A DNA stretch of 64,000 nt. It comes from JAGOBP01 sp046328575 (GTDB taxonomy: Bacteria; Chloroflexota; Anaerolineae; Fen-1058). Below the pieces are notes generated by a model. It was given only the letters and a program-made list of their open reading frames with translations. It was not told the origin of the DNA and did no database searches. The stretch covers positions 15,236-79,235 of the forward strand of contig JAXLWI010000012.1 of assembly GCA_046328575.1 (NCBI GenBank), written 5' to 3'. Of the stretch, positions 1 through 8,932 are shown one piece after another. A program made the translations under genes and the position numbers. Within the stretch, counting starts at the first letter, position 1, and each line of letters opens with the position of its first letter.

Positions 1-557
1 CTGCCCCAATTGATCAAATCGTCAATCGTGATGCGCTTTGAGGGGAACTTGCGGATCGTGACCGTCGGACCGTTGAGCGCACACGGCGGAATGATCACAT
101 TGACGCGGCTGCCATCAGGCAGTCGCGCGTCGACCAGCGGCTGACTACGATCGATCTTACGGCCCAACGGCTGCACGATGTTGTCGATAGCGTGCATCAA
201 ATGGGCTTCATCCCGATAGCGTACCTCGGCTTCCAACAGTTTGCCTTTACGCTCGATATAAATCTGATCTGGCCCGTTGACCATCACTTCAGTAATCGTC
301 GCATCGCGCAGATACGGTCCGATCGGCCCATAACCGATCGTCTCGTCGACGACGGCTTCGATCAACTGGCGGCGATCATCTTCTGTGGGGTGAATGTGGG
401 CCTTCTCCAACACCCGATCGATCTGGGTGGCGACCCACTGCTCGTTGGCGGCAGTCAAGCCGCGATGATACATATCGATGGCCGGTGTAACCTGCGCGAT
501 GAGATAGTCGCGCAGCTTCTCGAAGCGCTCGATGGGCATCGCTAGATCCGAAGGCAT
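1..557 (-). CDS. cpaF: CpaF/TadA-type pilus assembly ATPase, N-terminal part (cut by window edge)
   Basis: This is the N-terminal 185 residues of a type II/IV secretion ATPase that powers assembly of Tad/Flp pili at the inner membrane. The visible part carries family hallmarks: a helical N-terminus, EVMVNGPDQIYIERKGKL near residue 95, and DARLPDGSRVNVIIPP followed by TIRKF. The Walker A and B motifs would lie beyond the window edge. The ATG at 557 was chosen because it opens the frame just after the upstream hairpin. It follows the CpaE/TadZ gene on the same strand, so the two form the start of a tad locus. Confidence 0.9.
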   Translation of the reverse strand, partial: MPSDLAMPIERFEKLRDYLIAQVTPAIDMYHRGLTAANEQWVATQIDRVLEKAHIHPTEDDRRQLIEAVVDETIGYGPIGPYLRDATITEVMVNGPDQIYIERKGKLLEAEVRYRDEAHLMHAIDNIVQPLGRKIDRSQPLVDARLPDGSRVNVIIPPCALNGPTVTIRKFPSKRITIDDLINWG

Positions 558-570
558 AAGTGCTACCTTT

Positions 571-600
571 AAAAAATTCGTCCGACCAAATGGCCGGACG
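571..600 (-). terminator. Hairpin with T-run between cpaE and cpaF
   Basis: On the minus strand CGTCCG pairs with CGGACG around a short loop, with two further possible pairs inside, and is followed by AATTTTTT. It looks like an intrinsic terminator lying between two genes expected to be co-transcribed. It may therefore act as an attenuator that lowers cpaF expression relative to cpaE, or mark separate transcription. Confidence 0.6.
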
Positions 601-615
601 AGAGATGACTGGTTC

Positions 616-1719
616 TCAGCTCGCTGGCAGCAGGCTGTCTGCCAGGGCAGTGATTTCGCGGGACACTATGTGAGCGGGCGCGGCCGTCACCAGCGGCTGC
701 CCGTTCTCGAGCGCGGTGTACATCGCGTCAGCCGCCGGGCCGATGGTCGCTACGGGTGGTTGGCCCAGCACTGCCTGAATGGCAGCCGTCGCAGTGCTGT
801 CTGGTGTGCCCTGCCGATTAACCCACACCAACTGAATTGCCTCGGGCGACGTGCCCACTTCCGTAAGCATGTGCCACAAGCGATTGGCCTGCGTCAGCGA
901 CGCGCGATCAGCATCCGTCGCCAGGATAAACGACTGGCAGCGCGGCGCGAGGGCGCGCACGGTCTGCCCCATGCCCCAGCCCAGATCGAGGATCAACACC
1001 TCGCATTGGCTCAATAAGTGATTGATGATCAGCGTCGCGCGGGCCGGATCGATCGGGCTGTCAGCGGCCGCCAATAGCTGCAAGCCGCTGGCATGTGATT
1101 GCAGCATCTGCGCGACCATCTTCGGCTCGATCGGATCACCTTCATAGCCGATCAGTTCGTTCAAGCCCGGCGATGCCGCCAGGCCCAGGTGCAGCGCGGC
1201 TGACCCGCTCATTTCCAGATCGACCAGGATGGTGCGCTTGTGCGCCGCCAGCGCGACCGCCAAATTTACCGCCAATGTGGTCGCACCGACGCCACCCTTC
1301 GCCCCAGATACCGCGATCAAGCGCGCAGTCGATTCGACGGGGGCGGGTCGAGTTCGATCAAGAACCGCTTGAATCCGCGCGACGAGATCTTGCGGATGGA
1401 CCGGCTTGGTAATGTAATCGATCGCCCCGGCGCGGAAACCCTCCAACTGGCTGGAGGTTTGCGCTTTGGCCGTCAACATCACGATCGGGAGGTTGGCCGT
1501 TCGCGGATCAGATTTGATCTCGCGGCAGACTTCATAGCCATCCATGTGCGGCATCATCACGTCGAGCACGACGAGATCGGGCAAATCGTGGCTTAACAGC
1601 CCCATGGCCTGCTGACCGCTTTGCGCCTTGATGACTTCAAAACCGCGCCGCTGCAGCGTCAAACCGATCAGCGTGAGCGTGTCAGCATCATCATCTACAA
1701 CCAGAATACTTTGAGGCAT
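616..1719 (-). CDS. cpaE: CpaE/TadZ-like pilus localisation ATPase with receiver domain
   Basis: 367 residues. The N-terminal receiver domain (about 1-120) has the acidic pair at D9/D10, the expected phospho-acceptor D53 in VVLDVMMP, a conserved Thr in VMLTAK and the Lys of ITKP, so it looks able to be phosphorylated. This differs from many CpaE proteins with degenerate receivers. From about residue 133 follows a ParA/MinD-type ATPase with the deviant P-loop AKGGVGATT. In known Tad systems TadZ/CpaE marks the pole where the secretion ATPase assembles. GGAGGG lies a few bases before the ATG. cpaF follows 58 bp downstream. Confidence 0.88.
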   Translation of the reverse strand: MPQSILVVDDDADTLTLIGLTLQRRGFEVIKAQSGQQAMGLLSHDLPDLVVLDVMMPHMDGYEVCREIKSDPRTANLPIVMLTAKAQTSSQLEGFRAGAIDYITKPVHPQDLVARIQAVLDRTRPAPVESTARLIAVSGAKGGVGATTLAVNLAVALAAHKRTILVDLEMSGSAALHLGLAASPGLNELIGYEGDPIEPKMVAQMLQSHASGLQLLAAADSPIDPARATLIINHLLSQCEVLILDLGWGMGQTVRALAPRCQSFILATDADRASLTQANRLWHMLTEVGTSPEAIQLVWVNRQGTPDSTATAAIQAVLGQPPVATIGPAADAMYTALENGQPLVTAAPAHIVSREITALADSLLPAS

Positions 1720-1749
1720 GAGAATCCCTCCAGCCGATCGGTCAAAGTG

Positions 1750-2100
1750 TCAGCGACGCGGCTGATCATCACCCAGCAGGGCCGCCAACCCGCGATCGCC
1801 CTGGCACTGACCGCAGCCGACATGCGGTTCAGTCACCACGCGATTCGACTTCAGACAGTTCGCTTCGACGATTAACTTGCGCCCGAAACCCAGCAACCCT
1901 TTCACCACGCGCGCCGACAGAACCATGTGCTCACAAGCGTTGGCGCGCAAAATGCTGGGGACCGGGCAGTCACGACACAAATCGGGGTGCCACGGTTCGC
2001 TGACGGCTTGGGCTTCGACAAGGCGGCAGCTCTGCTCGTTGCGGCCGCGATGAAAATCAGCATAGTAGTACTTGCAATCTTGTCCAAACGGGGTACGCAT
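1750..2100 (-). CDS. Cysteine-rich conserved protein upstream of the Tad genes
   Basis: 116 residues starting MRTPFG. There are eight cysteines, at about 9, 25, 42, 45, 57, 82, 96 and 99, including CRDC and CGQC pairs. Zinc or an iron-sulfur cluster is therefore plausible, but no family could be named. No membrane segment or signal peptide is seen. A longer start 11 codons upstream was rejected because a promoter -10 box (2107-2112) lies inside it and points to a leaderless start at this ATG. It ends 30 bp before the cpaE start and may be its co-transcribed leader gene. Confidence 0.65.
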   Translation of the reverse strand: MRTPFGQDCKYYYADFHRGRNEQSCRLVEAQAVSEPWHPDLCRDCPVPSILRANACEHMVLSARVVKGLLGFGRKLIVEANCLKSNRVVTEPHVGCGQCQGDRGLAALLGDDQPRR

Positions 2101-2106
2101 GTCTAG

Positions 2107-2135
2107 ATTATACGTTGAGAGCGGACAATGCACAA
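2107..2135 (-). promoter_or_regulatory. Promoter of the Cys-rich gene, probably leaderless
   Basis: On the minus strand TTGTGC, a 17-nt spacer and a perfect TATAAT are followed by only six bases before the ATG at 2100. Transcription would start at about the A of ATG, giving an mRNA with no 5' leader. No ribosome binding site is present. Confidence 0.6.
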
Positions 2136-2260
2136 TTCAGATTGCACAGTGAGCAATTCATAAGGCATAGTTCACCAGTCCAACCGCTACTTGTCCGCTG
2201 TCTCTCGTCTATCGTTATGTGTCATTGTTCACGGTAACACTGCACCGCAGGTGTTGTTCA

Positions 2261-2289
2261 TTGTTAATTGATCAGTGTTAAGGTACAAT
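2261..2289 (+). promoter_or_regulatory. Promoter of the flippase-like gene
   Basis: TTGTTA, a 17-nt spacer and TACAAT. It lies between the first possible start codon of the frame (TTG at 2268) and the TTG at 2322, which supports the downstream start. It is divergent from the leaderless promoter at 2107-2135. Confidence 0.55.
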
Positions 2290-2321
2290 TCCGCGCGCAA
2301 ATTCCAGAGGAGTTGTCGATT

Positions 2322-3329
2322 TTGAAACGGTGGCAATTCTGGTTGGGCGTAGCGATTAGCGTGCTGTTCGTGGCGTTGGCACTACCCGGCCTTAAGTTAA
2401 ATGAAGTCTGGAACGATCTGCGCACCGCCAATTATCTATGGCTGGTACCTGGTGTAGCAGTGTATTTTATCGGCGTGGGCGTGCGGACGTGGCGTTGGCA
2501 TTACCTGTTGAAGCCGCTAAAAGAAGTTTCGGTGCGCCACCTGTTCCCAGTGGTGGTCATCGGCTACATGGGCAACAATGTTTATCCAGCGCGGGCGGGC
2601 GAACTGCTGCGTGCCTACGTGTTGAAACGCAATGAAGGCGTCAGCGTCAGCGCGTCGCTGGCAACCGTCATCGTCGAACGCATCTTCGACGGGCTGGTGA
2701 TGCTGCTCTTCGTGTTCGTCGGTCTCCCCCTCGCGCCGTTTCTGACCGAAAGTCTGCGGACGACCGTGATCATCGGCAGCCTGGCGTTCTTCGGCGCATT
2801 GATTGTGTTTTTGGTCATGGCCACTCGCCCCACCTTAGCAGTGCGCGTGTACAACCCACTCATCGATCGCTTCCTGCCGGCTCGTTTTCGCGAGAAAGTG
2901 CGCGGCTTCATCGAGCGCTTTATGACGGGTCTGGCTGCTTTGCGCGATGTGCGGCATATTTTCATGATCTTCTTCACATCGATTTTGATCTGGTTGCTGG
3001 AAACAGTGAAGTACTGGTTCGTCATGCACGCCTTCAATTTCGAAGTGAGTTTCTTCGCGCTGATGCTGATGAATGGCGTGGTCAATCTGGCGACGACGCT
3101 GCCCGCCGCGCCGGGCTACATCGGCACGTTTGATACGCCCGGCATCGCGGTGTTGGTGGCCTTTGGCGTGATAGCCGAGCGGGCCACGGCTTACACGCTG
3201 GTGCTGCACGCCGCGTTGTGGCTGCCCATCACCTTGCTAGGCTTCTATTACATGGCACGCGAAAGCATCCGCTGGAGTGACTTCGCAAAGGCAGCAAACT
3301 TGAGGGAAACCGAAGCCACTAGTTCTTAA
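2322..3329 (+). CDS. YbhN/UPF0104-type integral membrane protein (flippase-like domain)
   Basis: 335 residues, strongly hydrophobic, with about eight predicted membrane segments. It resembles the lysylphosphatidylglycerol synthetase transmembrane region/YbhN family, with typical stretches such as NNVYPARAGELLRAY and ATTLPAAPGYIGTF. Members move or help make lipid-linked compounds; the substrate here is unknown. TTG at 2322 was chosen because AGAGGAG lies 9 bases upstream and a promoter overlaps the earlier in-frame TTG. It is followed closely by an FAD oxidoreductase and UDP-glucose dehydrogenase, which suggests a cell-envelope sugar or lipid role. Confidence 0.8.
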   Translation: MKRWQFWLGVAISVLFVALALPGLKLNEVWNDLRTANYLWLVPGVAVYFIGVGVRTWRWHYLLKPLKEVSVRHLFPVVVIGYMGNNVYPARAGELLRAYVLKRNEGVSVSASLATVIVERIFDGLVMLLFVFVGLPLAPFLTESLRTTVIIGSLAFFGALIVFLVMATRPTLAVRVYNPLIDRFLPARFREKVRGFIERFMTGLAALRDVRHIFMIFFTSILIWLLETVKYWFVMHAFNFEVSFFALMLMNGVVNLATTLPAAPGYIGTFDTPGIAVLVAFGVIAERATAYTLVLHAALWLPITLLGFYYMARESIRWSDFAKAANLRETEATSS

Positions 3330-3358
3330 CGATACTCATCACTCGTCAGGACTTACCC

Positions 3359-4669
3359 ATGAACATCGCCATCATCGGGGCCGGCGCCGCCGGTCTATCT
3401 GCTGCCTACGATCTCGCTGGACTGGGCCATCAGGTCACCGTGTATGAAGCCGCCCCAAACACCGGTGGTCTGGCCGCCGGCTTCAAAGAGCCGCACTGGG
3501 CTTGGTCGATGGAGAAGTTTTACCACCACTGGTTCCAGTCCGACAAAGATGTGCTCGGCCTCATCAACGAGATCGGCGCGAGCGATAAGGTGTTGTTTCC
3601 ACGCCCGATCACAGCCATCTATTACGACGGCCAATTTCATCCCTTTGATTCGATGTTCACCAACATGCCGTTGTTTCTGCTGCGGCACTTCCCATTGACT
3701 GACGTAGTCCGCTTTGGGCTGGCAGGCATGCGCTTGAAATTCAGCAGCAACTGGCAACCGTTGGAGCAAGTGACGGCCGACGAGTGGCTGTCGCACAACA
3801 TGGGCCAGCACGTGTACGAATCGATGTGGAAGCCGCTACTGGTGGGCAAGTTTGGCGACGAGTATTATCAGCAAGTCAACATGGCGTGGTTCTGGGCCCG
3901 CTTGCATTCCCGCACGACGCGGTTGGGTACATTTGTCGGCGGCTTCCAGGCCTTCTTCGATGCGCTGGCTGAAGCCGTGCGCCAACGCGGCGCAACGATT
4001 CAACTGAGCACTGCCGTGCGCGAAATCGCGCCGAATGAGCGGGGCGGCTTGATCGTTCACACGCCCGCCGGGCCGCTGGAATACGATCGGGTGATGGTGA
4101 CGACCTCGCCGCGCTTGTTATCGCGCTTGACGCCCTCTCTGCCAACCGATTATTTAGCCCAGCTGAACGACCTCAAATCGATGGGCGCGGTGGTGATGGT
4201 TTTGTCGCTGACGCGGCAGCTCAGCGAAAAGGGCTATTATTGGCACAATCTGCCTAAAGAAGCGGGCTTCCCGTTTCTGGCAATGTGCGAACACACCAAC
4301 TTTGTCTCGCCCGATCACTTCGGCGGCGATCACCTGATCTATTGCGGCGATTATCTAAAACCCGATCACGAATACTTCAAACTCTCGAACGACGAGCTGC
4401 TCGATCGGTTTGCGCCGAGTCTCTCGCGCTTCAATCCTAACTTCGAGCGGTCGTGGATCAAGAAAGTGTGGGTGTTCCGCGAAACGTACGCGCAGCCGGT
4501 ACCGCCGATCAATCATTCACGCGCCATCCCCGACATCCGCACGCCACTCGCCGGTTTGTACTTCGCGTCGATGTCACAGGTCTACCCGTGGGATCGTGGC
4601 ACTAACTACGCCGTCGAGATCGGTCGTCGCACAGCCCGTATGATTGCGGCTGAGTCAATTCAAGGGTAG
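3359..4669 (+). CDS. NAD(P)/FAD-dependent amine oxidase-like oxidoreductase
   Basis: 436 residues. The N-terminus is a dinucleotide-binding fold, IIGAGAAGLSAAYDLAGLGH, followed by the FAD-contacting GGLAAGF. The C-terminal part (about 395-430) has the second FAD motif region ending YAVEIGRRTARMI. It belongs to the broad protoporphyrinogen oxidase/UDP-galactopyranose mutase/phytoene desaturase superfamily, and the exact substrate is not visible. Placement 29 bp after a YbhN-type membrane protein and before ugd suggests a sugar-nucleotide or glycolipid pathway, but that is inference. Confidence 0.8.
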   Translation: MNIAIIGAGAAGLSAAYDLAGLGHQVTVYEAAPNTGGLAAGFKEPHWAWSMEKFYHHWFQSDKDVLGLINEIGASDKVLFPRPITAIYYDGQFHPFDSMFTNMPLFLLRHFPLTDVVRFGLAGMRLKFSSNWQPLEQVTADEWLSHNMGQHVYESMWKPLLVGKFGDEYYQQVNMAWFWARLHSRTTRLGTFVGGFQAFFDALAEAVRQRGATIQLSTAVREIAPNERGGLIVHTPAGPLEYDRVMVTTSPRLLSRLTPSLPTDYLAQLNDLKSMGAVVMVLSLTRQLSEKGYYWHNLPKEAGFPFLAMCEHTNFVSPDHFGGDHLIYCGDYLKPDHEYFKLSNDELLDRFAPSLSRFNPNFERSWIKKVWVFRETYAQPVPPINHSRAIPDIRTPLAGLYFASMSQVYPWDRGTNYAVEIGRRTARMIAAESIQG

Positions 4670-4723
4670 AATCGCGCTGATTTGACCTTATTGCAAAAAT
4701 ACTATTACGGAAGGATTTAACTT

Positions 4724-6052
4724 ATGAAGAACATCGCAGTAGTAGGCGTCGGTTACGTCGGTCTGGTTACGGGCACCTGTCTTGCGGATCTGGGCCATCG
4801 TGTGGTCTGCCTCGATGTCAACGTCGAGCGCGTCGAGAACCTCAAGAAGTGCATCATGCCGATTTATGAGCCGGGGCTGGAAGAAGTAGTGCGCCGCAAC
4901 ATGAACGCGGGACGGTTGTCGTTCACGACGTCGTATGCTGAAGCTGTCAACGGCGCCACGCCGGAGACCGCCGCCGAGTTCGTGTTCATCGCCGTCGGCA
5001 CGCCCAGCGCGGTCGATGGCAAAGCCGACCTCGACTACGTGCGGCAAGCCGCCGAATCAATCGCGACGGTGATGGATCACCCACTGATTGTCGTCAATAA
5101 ATCGACCGTTCCGGTTGGCACCGGCGACTGGACGGCGGACATCATCAAGTCCAAGCAGACCCGGCCGATCAAGTTCAACGTTGTGTCGAATCCCGAGTTT
5201 CTGCGCGAAGGCAACGCCATCTACGATTTCATGCAGCCCGATCGGATCGTGCTTGGTTCGTTGGAGCGTGACGCCGCTGAGAAAGTGGCGCAACTGTATC
5301 TGCCGCTGCGCGCCACACTCATGATCACTGACCTACGCACGGCTGAGATGATCAAGTACGCGTCGAATGCGTTCCTCGCCACCAAGATCAGCTTCATCAA
5401 CGAGATCGCCAACATCTGCGAAGCGTTGGGGGCCGACGTGAAAGAAGTGGCCGCGGGCATGGGCTTCGACAAGCGCATCGGCCGCGCCTTCCTCGACGCG
5501 GGCATTGGCTATGGCGGCTCGTGCTTCCCCAAAGACGTGCTGGCGCTGGCGCACATGGCCAAGGAACGCGGTCGTCACCCGCAGTTGATTCAGGCTGTAA
5601 TGGACATCAACGCCGATCGCCGCAAGCAAGTGGTCGACAAGTTGAGCGAACTGCTCGGCGGCGATTTGACCGGCAAGAAGGTCGGCGTGCTGGGTCTGGC
5701 CTTCAAGCCCAACACCGACGACATGCGCGACGCGCCGGCGCTGGAAGTAATCAAGTTGATCGAAGAGGCCGGTGGCCAGGTCCAAGCTTACGATCCGGTG
5801 GCGATGTCGGTGGCCCGATCGCTCAAGCCCGAGTTGGAGTTGGCCGCCAACCCGTACGAATGCGGCGCGGGCTGTGATGCCGTCGTCTTGATGACGGAAT
5901 GGAATGAGTTCAAGCAGTTGGATCTGCGCCGCTTGAAGAACCTGATGAAGAGCCCGGTGATGGTGGACGCACGCAACGTCTACGAGCCCAGGCAAATGGC
6001 TGACATGGGCTTCTCGTATCGCGGTATCGGGCGCGGTCAAAGCATTCAGTAA
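4724..6052 (+). CDS. ugd: UDP-glucose 6-dehydrogenase
   Basis: 442 residues. It oxidises UDP-glucose to UDP-glucuronate in two NAD-dependent steps in the cytoplasm, supplying envelope polysaccharide synthesis. The N-terminal NAD site is VGVGYVGLVTG. The substrate-region motif NKSTVPVGTGD is present, and the catalytic cysteine is C267 in GGSCFPKD. The C-terminal UDP-binding domain carries LGLAFKPNTDDMRDAPA. Length is normal for the family. GGAAGGA precedes the ATG by 7 bases. It is the third gene of the run starting at 2322. Confidence 0.95.
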   Translation: MKNIAVVGVGYVGLVTGTCLADLGHRVVCLDVNVERVENLKKCIMPIYEPGLEEVVRRNMNAGRLSFTTSYAEAVNGATPETAAEFVFIAVGTPSAVDGKADLDYVRQAAESIATVMDHPLIVVNKSTVPVGTGDWTADIIKSKQTRPIKFNVVSNPEFLREGNAIYDFMQPDRIVLGSLERDAAEKVAQLYLPLRATLMITDLRTAEMIKYASNAFLATKISFINEIANICEALGADVKEVAAGMGFDKRIGRAFLDAGIGYGGSCFPKDVLALAHMAKERGRHPQLIQAVMDINADRRKQVVDKLSELLGGDLTGKKVGVLGLAFKPNTDDMRDAPALEVIKLIEEAGGQVQAYDPVAMSVARSLKPELELAANPYECGAGCDAVVLMTEWNEFKQLDLRRLKNLMKSPVMVDARNVYEPRQMADMGFSYRGIGRGQSIQ

Positions 6053-6076
6053 AGCCAATAACCACCCAGCAGCAGA

Positions 6077-6106
6077 TTGCCGTTTTCGTGGTGCGTGTGG
6101 GATAAT
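6077..6106 (+). promoter_or_regulatory. Promoter of the M16 peptidase pair
   Basis: TTGCCG, an 18-nt spacer and GATAAT, 44 bases before the ATG at 6151. Confidence 0.45.
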
Positions 6107-6150
6107 TCAAAAGATCCACATGCACCACGTTTTCTTTCATTGGAGATGAC

Positions 6151-7515
6151 ATGCCCAAAACGACTGTAAAAAAGCCGGTGAGCAAACAGCCGACGGCTAA
6201 ACGTCCCGCCGCGAAGCGGCCAAAAATCTTGTCGCGCCCGCACGGTGCTGACGGCGTCTTGAAAGCTGTTTTGCCTAACGGCCTGACTGTGCTCATCAAA
6301 GAGAATCATCACGCACCTGTCGCCACGTTCTGGTGCTGGTATCGCGTGGGCTCGCGCCACGAGCGCAGCGGCATCACCGGCATCAGTCACTGGGTGGAAC
6401 ACATGCTGTTCAAAGGCACGCACACCTTCCCAGGCCGCAGCGCCGATCAAGCCGTGTCGCGCGAAGGCGGCCAATGGAACGGCATGACGTGGCTGGATTT
6501 CACCACCTATTTCGAGACGCTGCCCGCCGAAAAGTTTGAACTGGCGTTGGCACTGGAATCCGATCGGATGGCGAATGCGCCCTTCAAGCCCAGCGAAGTT
6601 GAACCTGAGCGCACCGTCATCATCTCGGAAAAGCAAGGCGGCGAAAATAATCCGCGCCACTTGCTGGGCGAAGAGGTGCAAGCCGCGGCGTTCAAAGTGC
6701 ACGGGTACGGCCACGAAACGATCGGCCACCTGTGCGATTTGCAAACGATGACACGCGATGATCTGTACAACCACTATCGCACCTACTACACGCCGCGCAG
6801 CGCCGTGGCCGTCGCCGTCGGTGCGTTTAAGGCCGAAGAGGCGCTGGACAAGATCAATCGTTACTTCGGCAAGATCAAGCCCGGACCGGAGATTCCCAAG
6901 TACACGGCCGTCGAACCCGCTCAGCGCGGCGAACGGCGCGTGAATGTGGAAGGTCCAGGCCAGACTGCGTATGTAGAACTTGCTTATCACGCACCCGCGG
7001 CCAACGATCCCGATTTTCCGGCGCTGGTGGCTGCCGATGCAATTTTGGCCGGTGCCTCCTCGCTGTCGATCTTTGGCGGCGGCGCGACAAACGCTTCATC
7101 GCGTTTGTATAAAGCGCTGGTCGATACTGAACTAACCACCGACATCGGTAGTTCGCTCATCCCGACCGCTGATCCGTACCTGTACGGCTTAAGCGCGACC
7201 GTACGCAACGGCCACACGCCGCACGACGTGATCGTTGCGTTGGATCGGGAAATCGATCGGATTGTAAACGAGCCCGTTCAGCCCGAAGAATTAGCGAAAG
7301 CCCTTAAACAGGCACGCGCGCAATTCGCGTATGGCAGCGAATCGGTTACGAATCAAGGCTTCTGGTATGGCTGGAGCGAAGTCTTCGCCGACTATCACTG
7401 GTTCGAGACGTATCTCGATCGGTTGGCGGCCGTGACGATCGAGGACGTGCAGCGCGCCGCACAGAAATACTTACGCCGCAGCAATCGTGTCATCGGAACG
7501 TATTTACCAAAGTAA
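6151..7515 (+). CDS. M16 family zinc peptidase, catalytic subunit
   Basis: 454 residues. After a Lys/Pro-rich N-terminal tail of about 30 residues comes the inverted zinc motif H80-W-V-E83-H84, with the third ligand predicted at E160 in ERTVIISEK. That spacing is the classic one for M16. Two homologous halves are visible, the second ending near RVIGTYLPK. No signal peptide is obvious. The next gene is a related protein without the zinc motif, so the pair probably forms the two-subunit M16B arrangement (like the mitochondrial processing peptidase). Confidence 0.9.
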   Translation: MPKTTVKKPVSKQPTAKRPAAKRPKILSRPHGADGVLKAVLPNGLTVLIKENHHAPVATFWCWYRVGSRHERSGITGISHWVEHMLFKGTHTFPGRSADQAVSREGGQWNGMTWLDFTTYFETLPAEKFELALALESDRMANAPFKPSEVEPERTVIISEKQGGENNPRHLLGEEVQAAAFKVHGYGHETIGHLCDLQTMTRDDLYNHYRTYYTPRSAVAVAVGAFKAEEALDKINRYFGKIKPGPEIPKYTAVEPAQRGERRVNVEGPGQTAYVELAYHAPAANDPDFPALVAADAILAGASSLSIFGGGATNASSRLYKALVDTELTTDIGSSLIPTADPYLYGLSATVRNGHTPHDVIVALDREIDRIVNEPVQPEELAKALKQARAQFAYGSESVTNQGFWYGWSEVFADYHWFETYLDRLAAVTIEDVQRAAQKYLRRSNRVIGTYLPK

Positions 7516-7516
7516 A

Positions 7517-7580
7517 AAGCGGGATTGGGGATCAGGGATCAGAGTCCCAATCCCCTTTCCCTAATCCCTGATCCCTGATT
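7517..7580. repeat. Intergenic short-repeat cluster between the M16 genes
   Basis: The 78-bp gap is made of variants of GATCAGGGATCAG and the inverted form CTGATCCCTGAT, giving a partly self-complementary stretch. It resembles the short tandem repeat clusters found in other gaps of this window. It could fold between the two coding regions of the transcript. Confidence 0.6.
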
Positions 7581-7593
7581 TGTCGAGGACTTT

Positions 7594-8874
7594 ATGCCTT
7601 TAGATCCTGAATCAGTGCCTAATTCAAAGAACATTGCCCGGCGCGAATACGCCAACGGCATGACGGTGTTAGTCAATGAAAACTTCTCCAGCCCATCAGT
7701 GGTGATCGATGGGTTGGTGCGCGCGGGCGCGGCCGACGATCCCGCCGGAAAAGAAGGCCTCAGCGCCTTCACCGCCGACATGTTGATGCGCGGCACGCAG
7801 CAACGCTCGTTTGCCGATATTTACGAAGCGATTGAAGCGGTGGGCGCAACCGTCGACATTTCGTCGGGCATCAACGTCACCTCGTTTGGCACCAAATCGC
7901 TGGCCGAAGATTTTGGGCTGGTCGTCGATGTGCTGGCCGAGTCACTGCAACATCCGACGTTTCCCGATGGCGAAGTGGAAAAAGATCGCGGCGAGATTCT
8001 GACCAGCTTACAAGAGCGCACCAACGACACGCGCCGCATGGCGGGCTTGACCTTCCGCGAATTGCTCTATCCTGCGGGCCATCCGTATGGTCGCAGCACC
8101 GAGGGCTACGTCACATCGATCGGCGCGATCGCACGTGACGATCTGGCCCGTTACCATCAAGCTGCCTATGGCGCGCAAGGCTTGATCGTCTCGATCGTGG
8201 GCGCGATCAAAGCCGACGAGGCTTTCAAGATTTGGGAGGATGCGTTCGGCAACTGGATCGGTGCCAAAGTCGATCGAGGTCCGATTCCCAACGCCCCGCG
8301 TTTGATCGATCAACGCGAAAAACGTGTGGATATTCCGGGCAAATCGCAAAGCGACATCGTGCTGGGCTTCGTGGGGCCGACGCGCGCCGCGCCGGATTAT
8401 CTTGAGGCGCGCTTGTGCAACTCTATCCTCGGCGTGTTCGGGTTGTATGGTCGGCTGGGCGAGAGCGTGCGCGAACGCAGCGGCATGGCCTACTACTGCT
8501 ACAGCCAGGTCGAAGGCGGTCTGGGGCCAGGCGCGTGGCGCGTCAGCGCGGGCGTCGATCCCGCCAACGTCGATAAGGCGCTGCCGCTGATTCAAGCCGA
8601 ACTTCAGCGCATGATCGAAACCAAAGTCACCTCGCGCGAATTGAAGGACAACAAATCGTACTCGATCGGTTCGATGCCGATCGGGTTGGAGACCAACGAC
8701 GGCGTGGCCGGCATTATCCTCGATATGGAACTGTACGGTCTCGGCCTCGACTATCTCGTCACCTATCCTGATCGCATCAACGCCATCACGCCGGCGCAGA
8801 TTCAGGCCGCCGCGCAGCGCTACCTCGATCCGAATAACTTTGCGATTGCCGTGGCGGGACCGATTGGAAGTTAG
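7594..8874 (+). CDS. M16 family peptidase-like protein, non-catalytic subunit
   Basis: 426 residues with M16 fold sequence throughout. Where the zinc motif should be, the sequence reads LSAFTADML, so both histidines and the catalytic glutamate are replaced. The C-terminal half keeps the substrate-binding region RERSGMAYYCYSQVEGG typical of the partner subunit. It most likely pairs with the product of the preceding gene, 78 bp upstream, to form the closed protease chamber. Confidence 0.87.
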   Translation: MPLDPESVPNSKNIARREYANGMTVLVNENFSSPSVVIDGLVRAGAADDPAGKEGLSAFTADMLMRGTQQRSFADIYEAIEAVGATVDISSGINVTSFGTKSLAEDFGLVVDVLAESLQHPTFPDGEVEKDRGEILTSLQERTNDTRRMAGLTFRELLYPAGHPYGRSTEGYVTSIGAIARDDLARYHQAAYGAQGLIVSIVGAIKADEAFKIWEDAFGNWIGAKVDRGPIPNAPRLIDQREKRVDIPGKSQSDIVLGFVGPTRAAPDYLEARLCNSILGVFGLYGRLGESVRERSGMAYYCYSQVEGGLGPGAWRVSAGVDPANVDKALPLIQAELQRMIETKVTSRELKDNKSYSIGSMPIGLETNDGVAGIILDMELYGLGLDYLVTYPDRINAITPAQIQAAAQRYLDPNNFAIAVAGPIGS

Positions 8875-8932
8875 CAGTTGGTGGCTGGCTGCTAGTCATT
8901 AGTCAGGATCAATTGTTCATTGAGAATTGTTT
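8875..8932. repeat. Short-repeat gap before acpS
   Basis: The gap holds TTAGCAGTTGG/GGCTGGCTGCTAG-type near repeats and CAATTGTTCATTGAGAATTG, a partly palindromic stretch. Similar TTCATTG words occur at 2221-2280 and 20211-20250. No gene is seen. Confidence 0.4.

Noticed and set aside
2268..2321. TTG at 2268 as start of the flippase-like gene
   Set aside because: It lies within the promoter (TTGTTA-17-TACAAT), and the TTG at 2322 has AGAGGAG in front.
3359..4669. UDP-galactopyranose mutase
   Set aside because: The FAD fold fits, but the mutase signature residues cannot be recognised, so only the superfamily was assigned.
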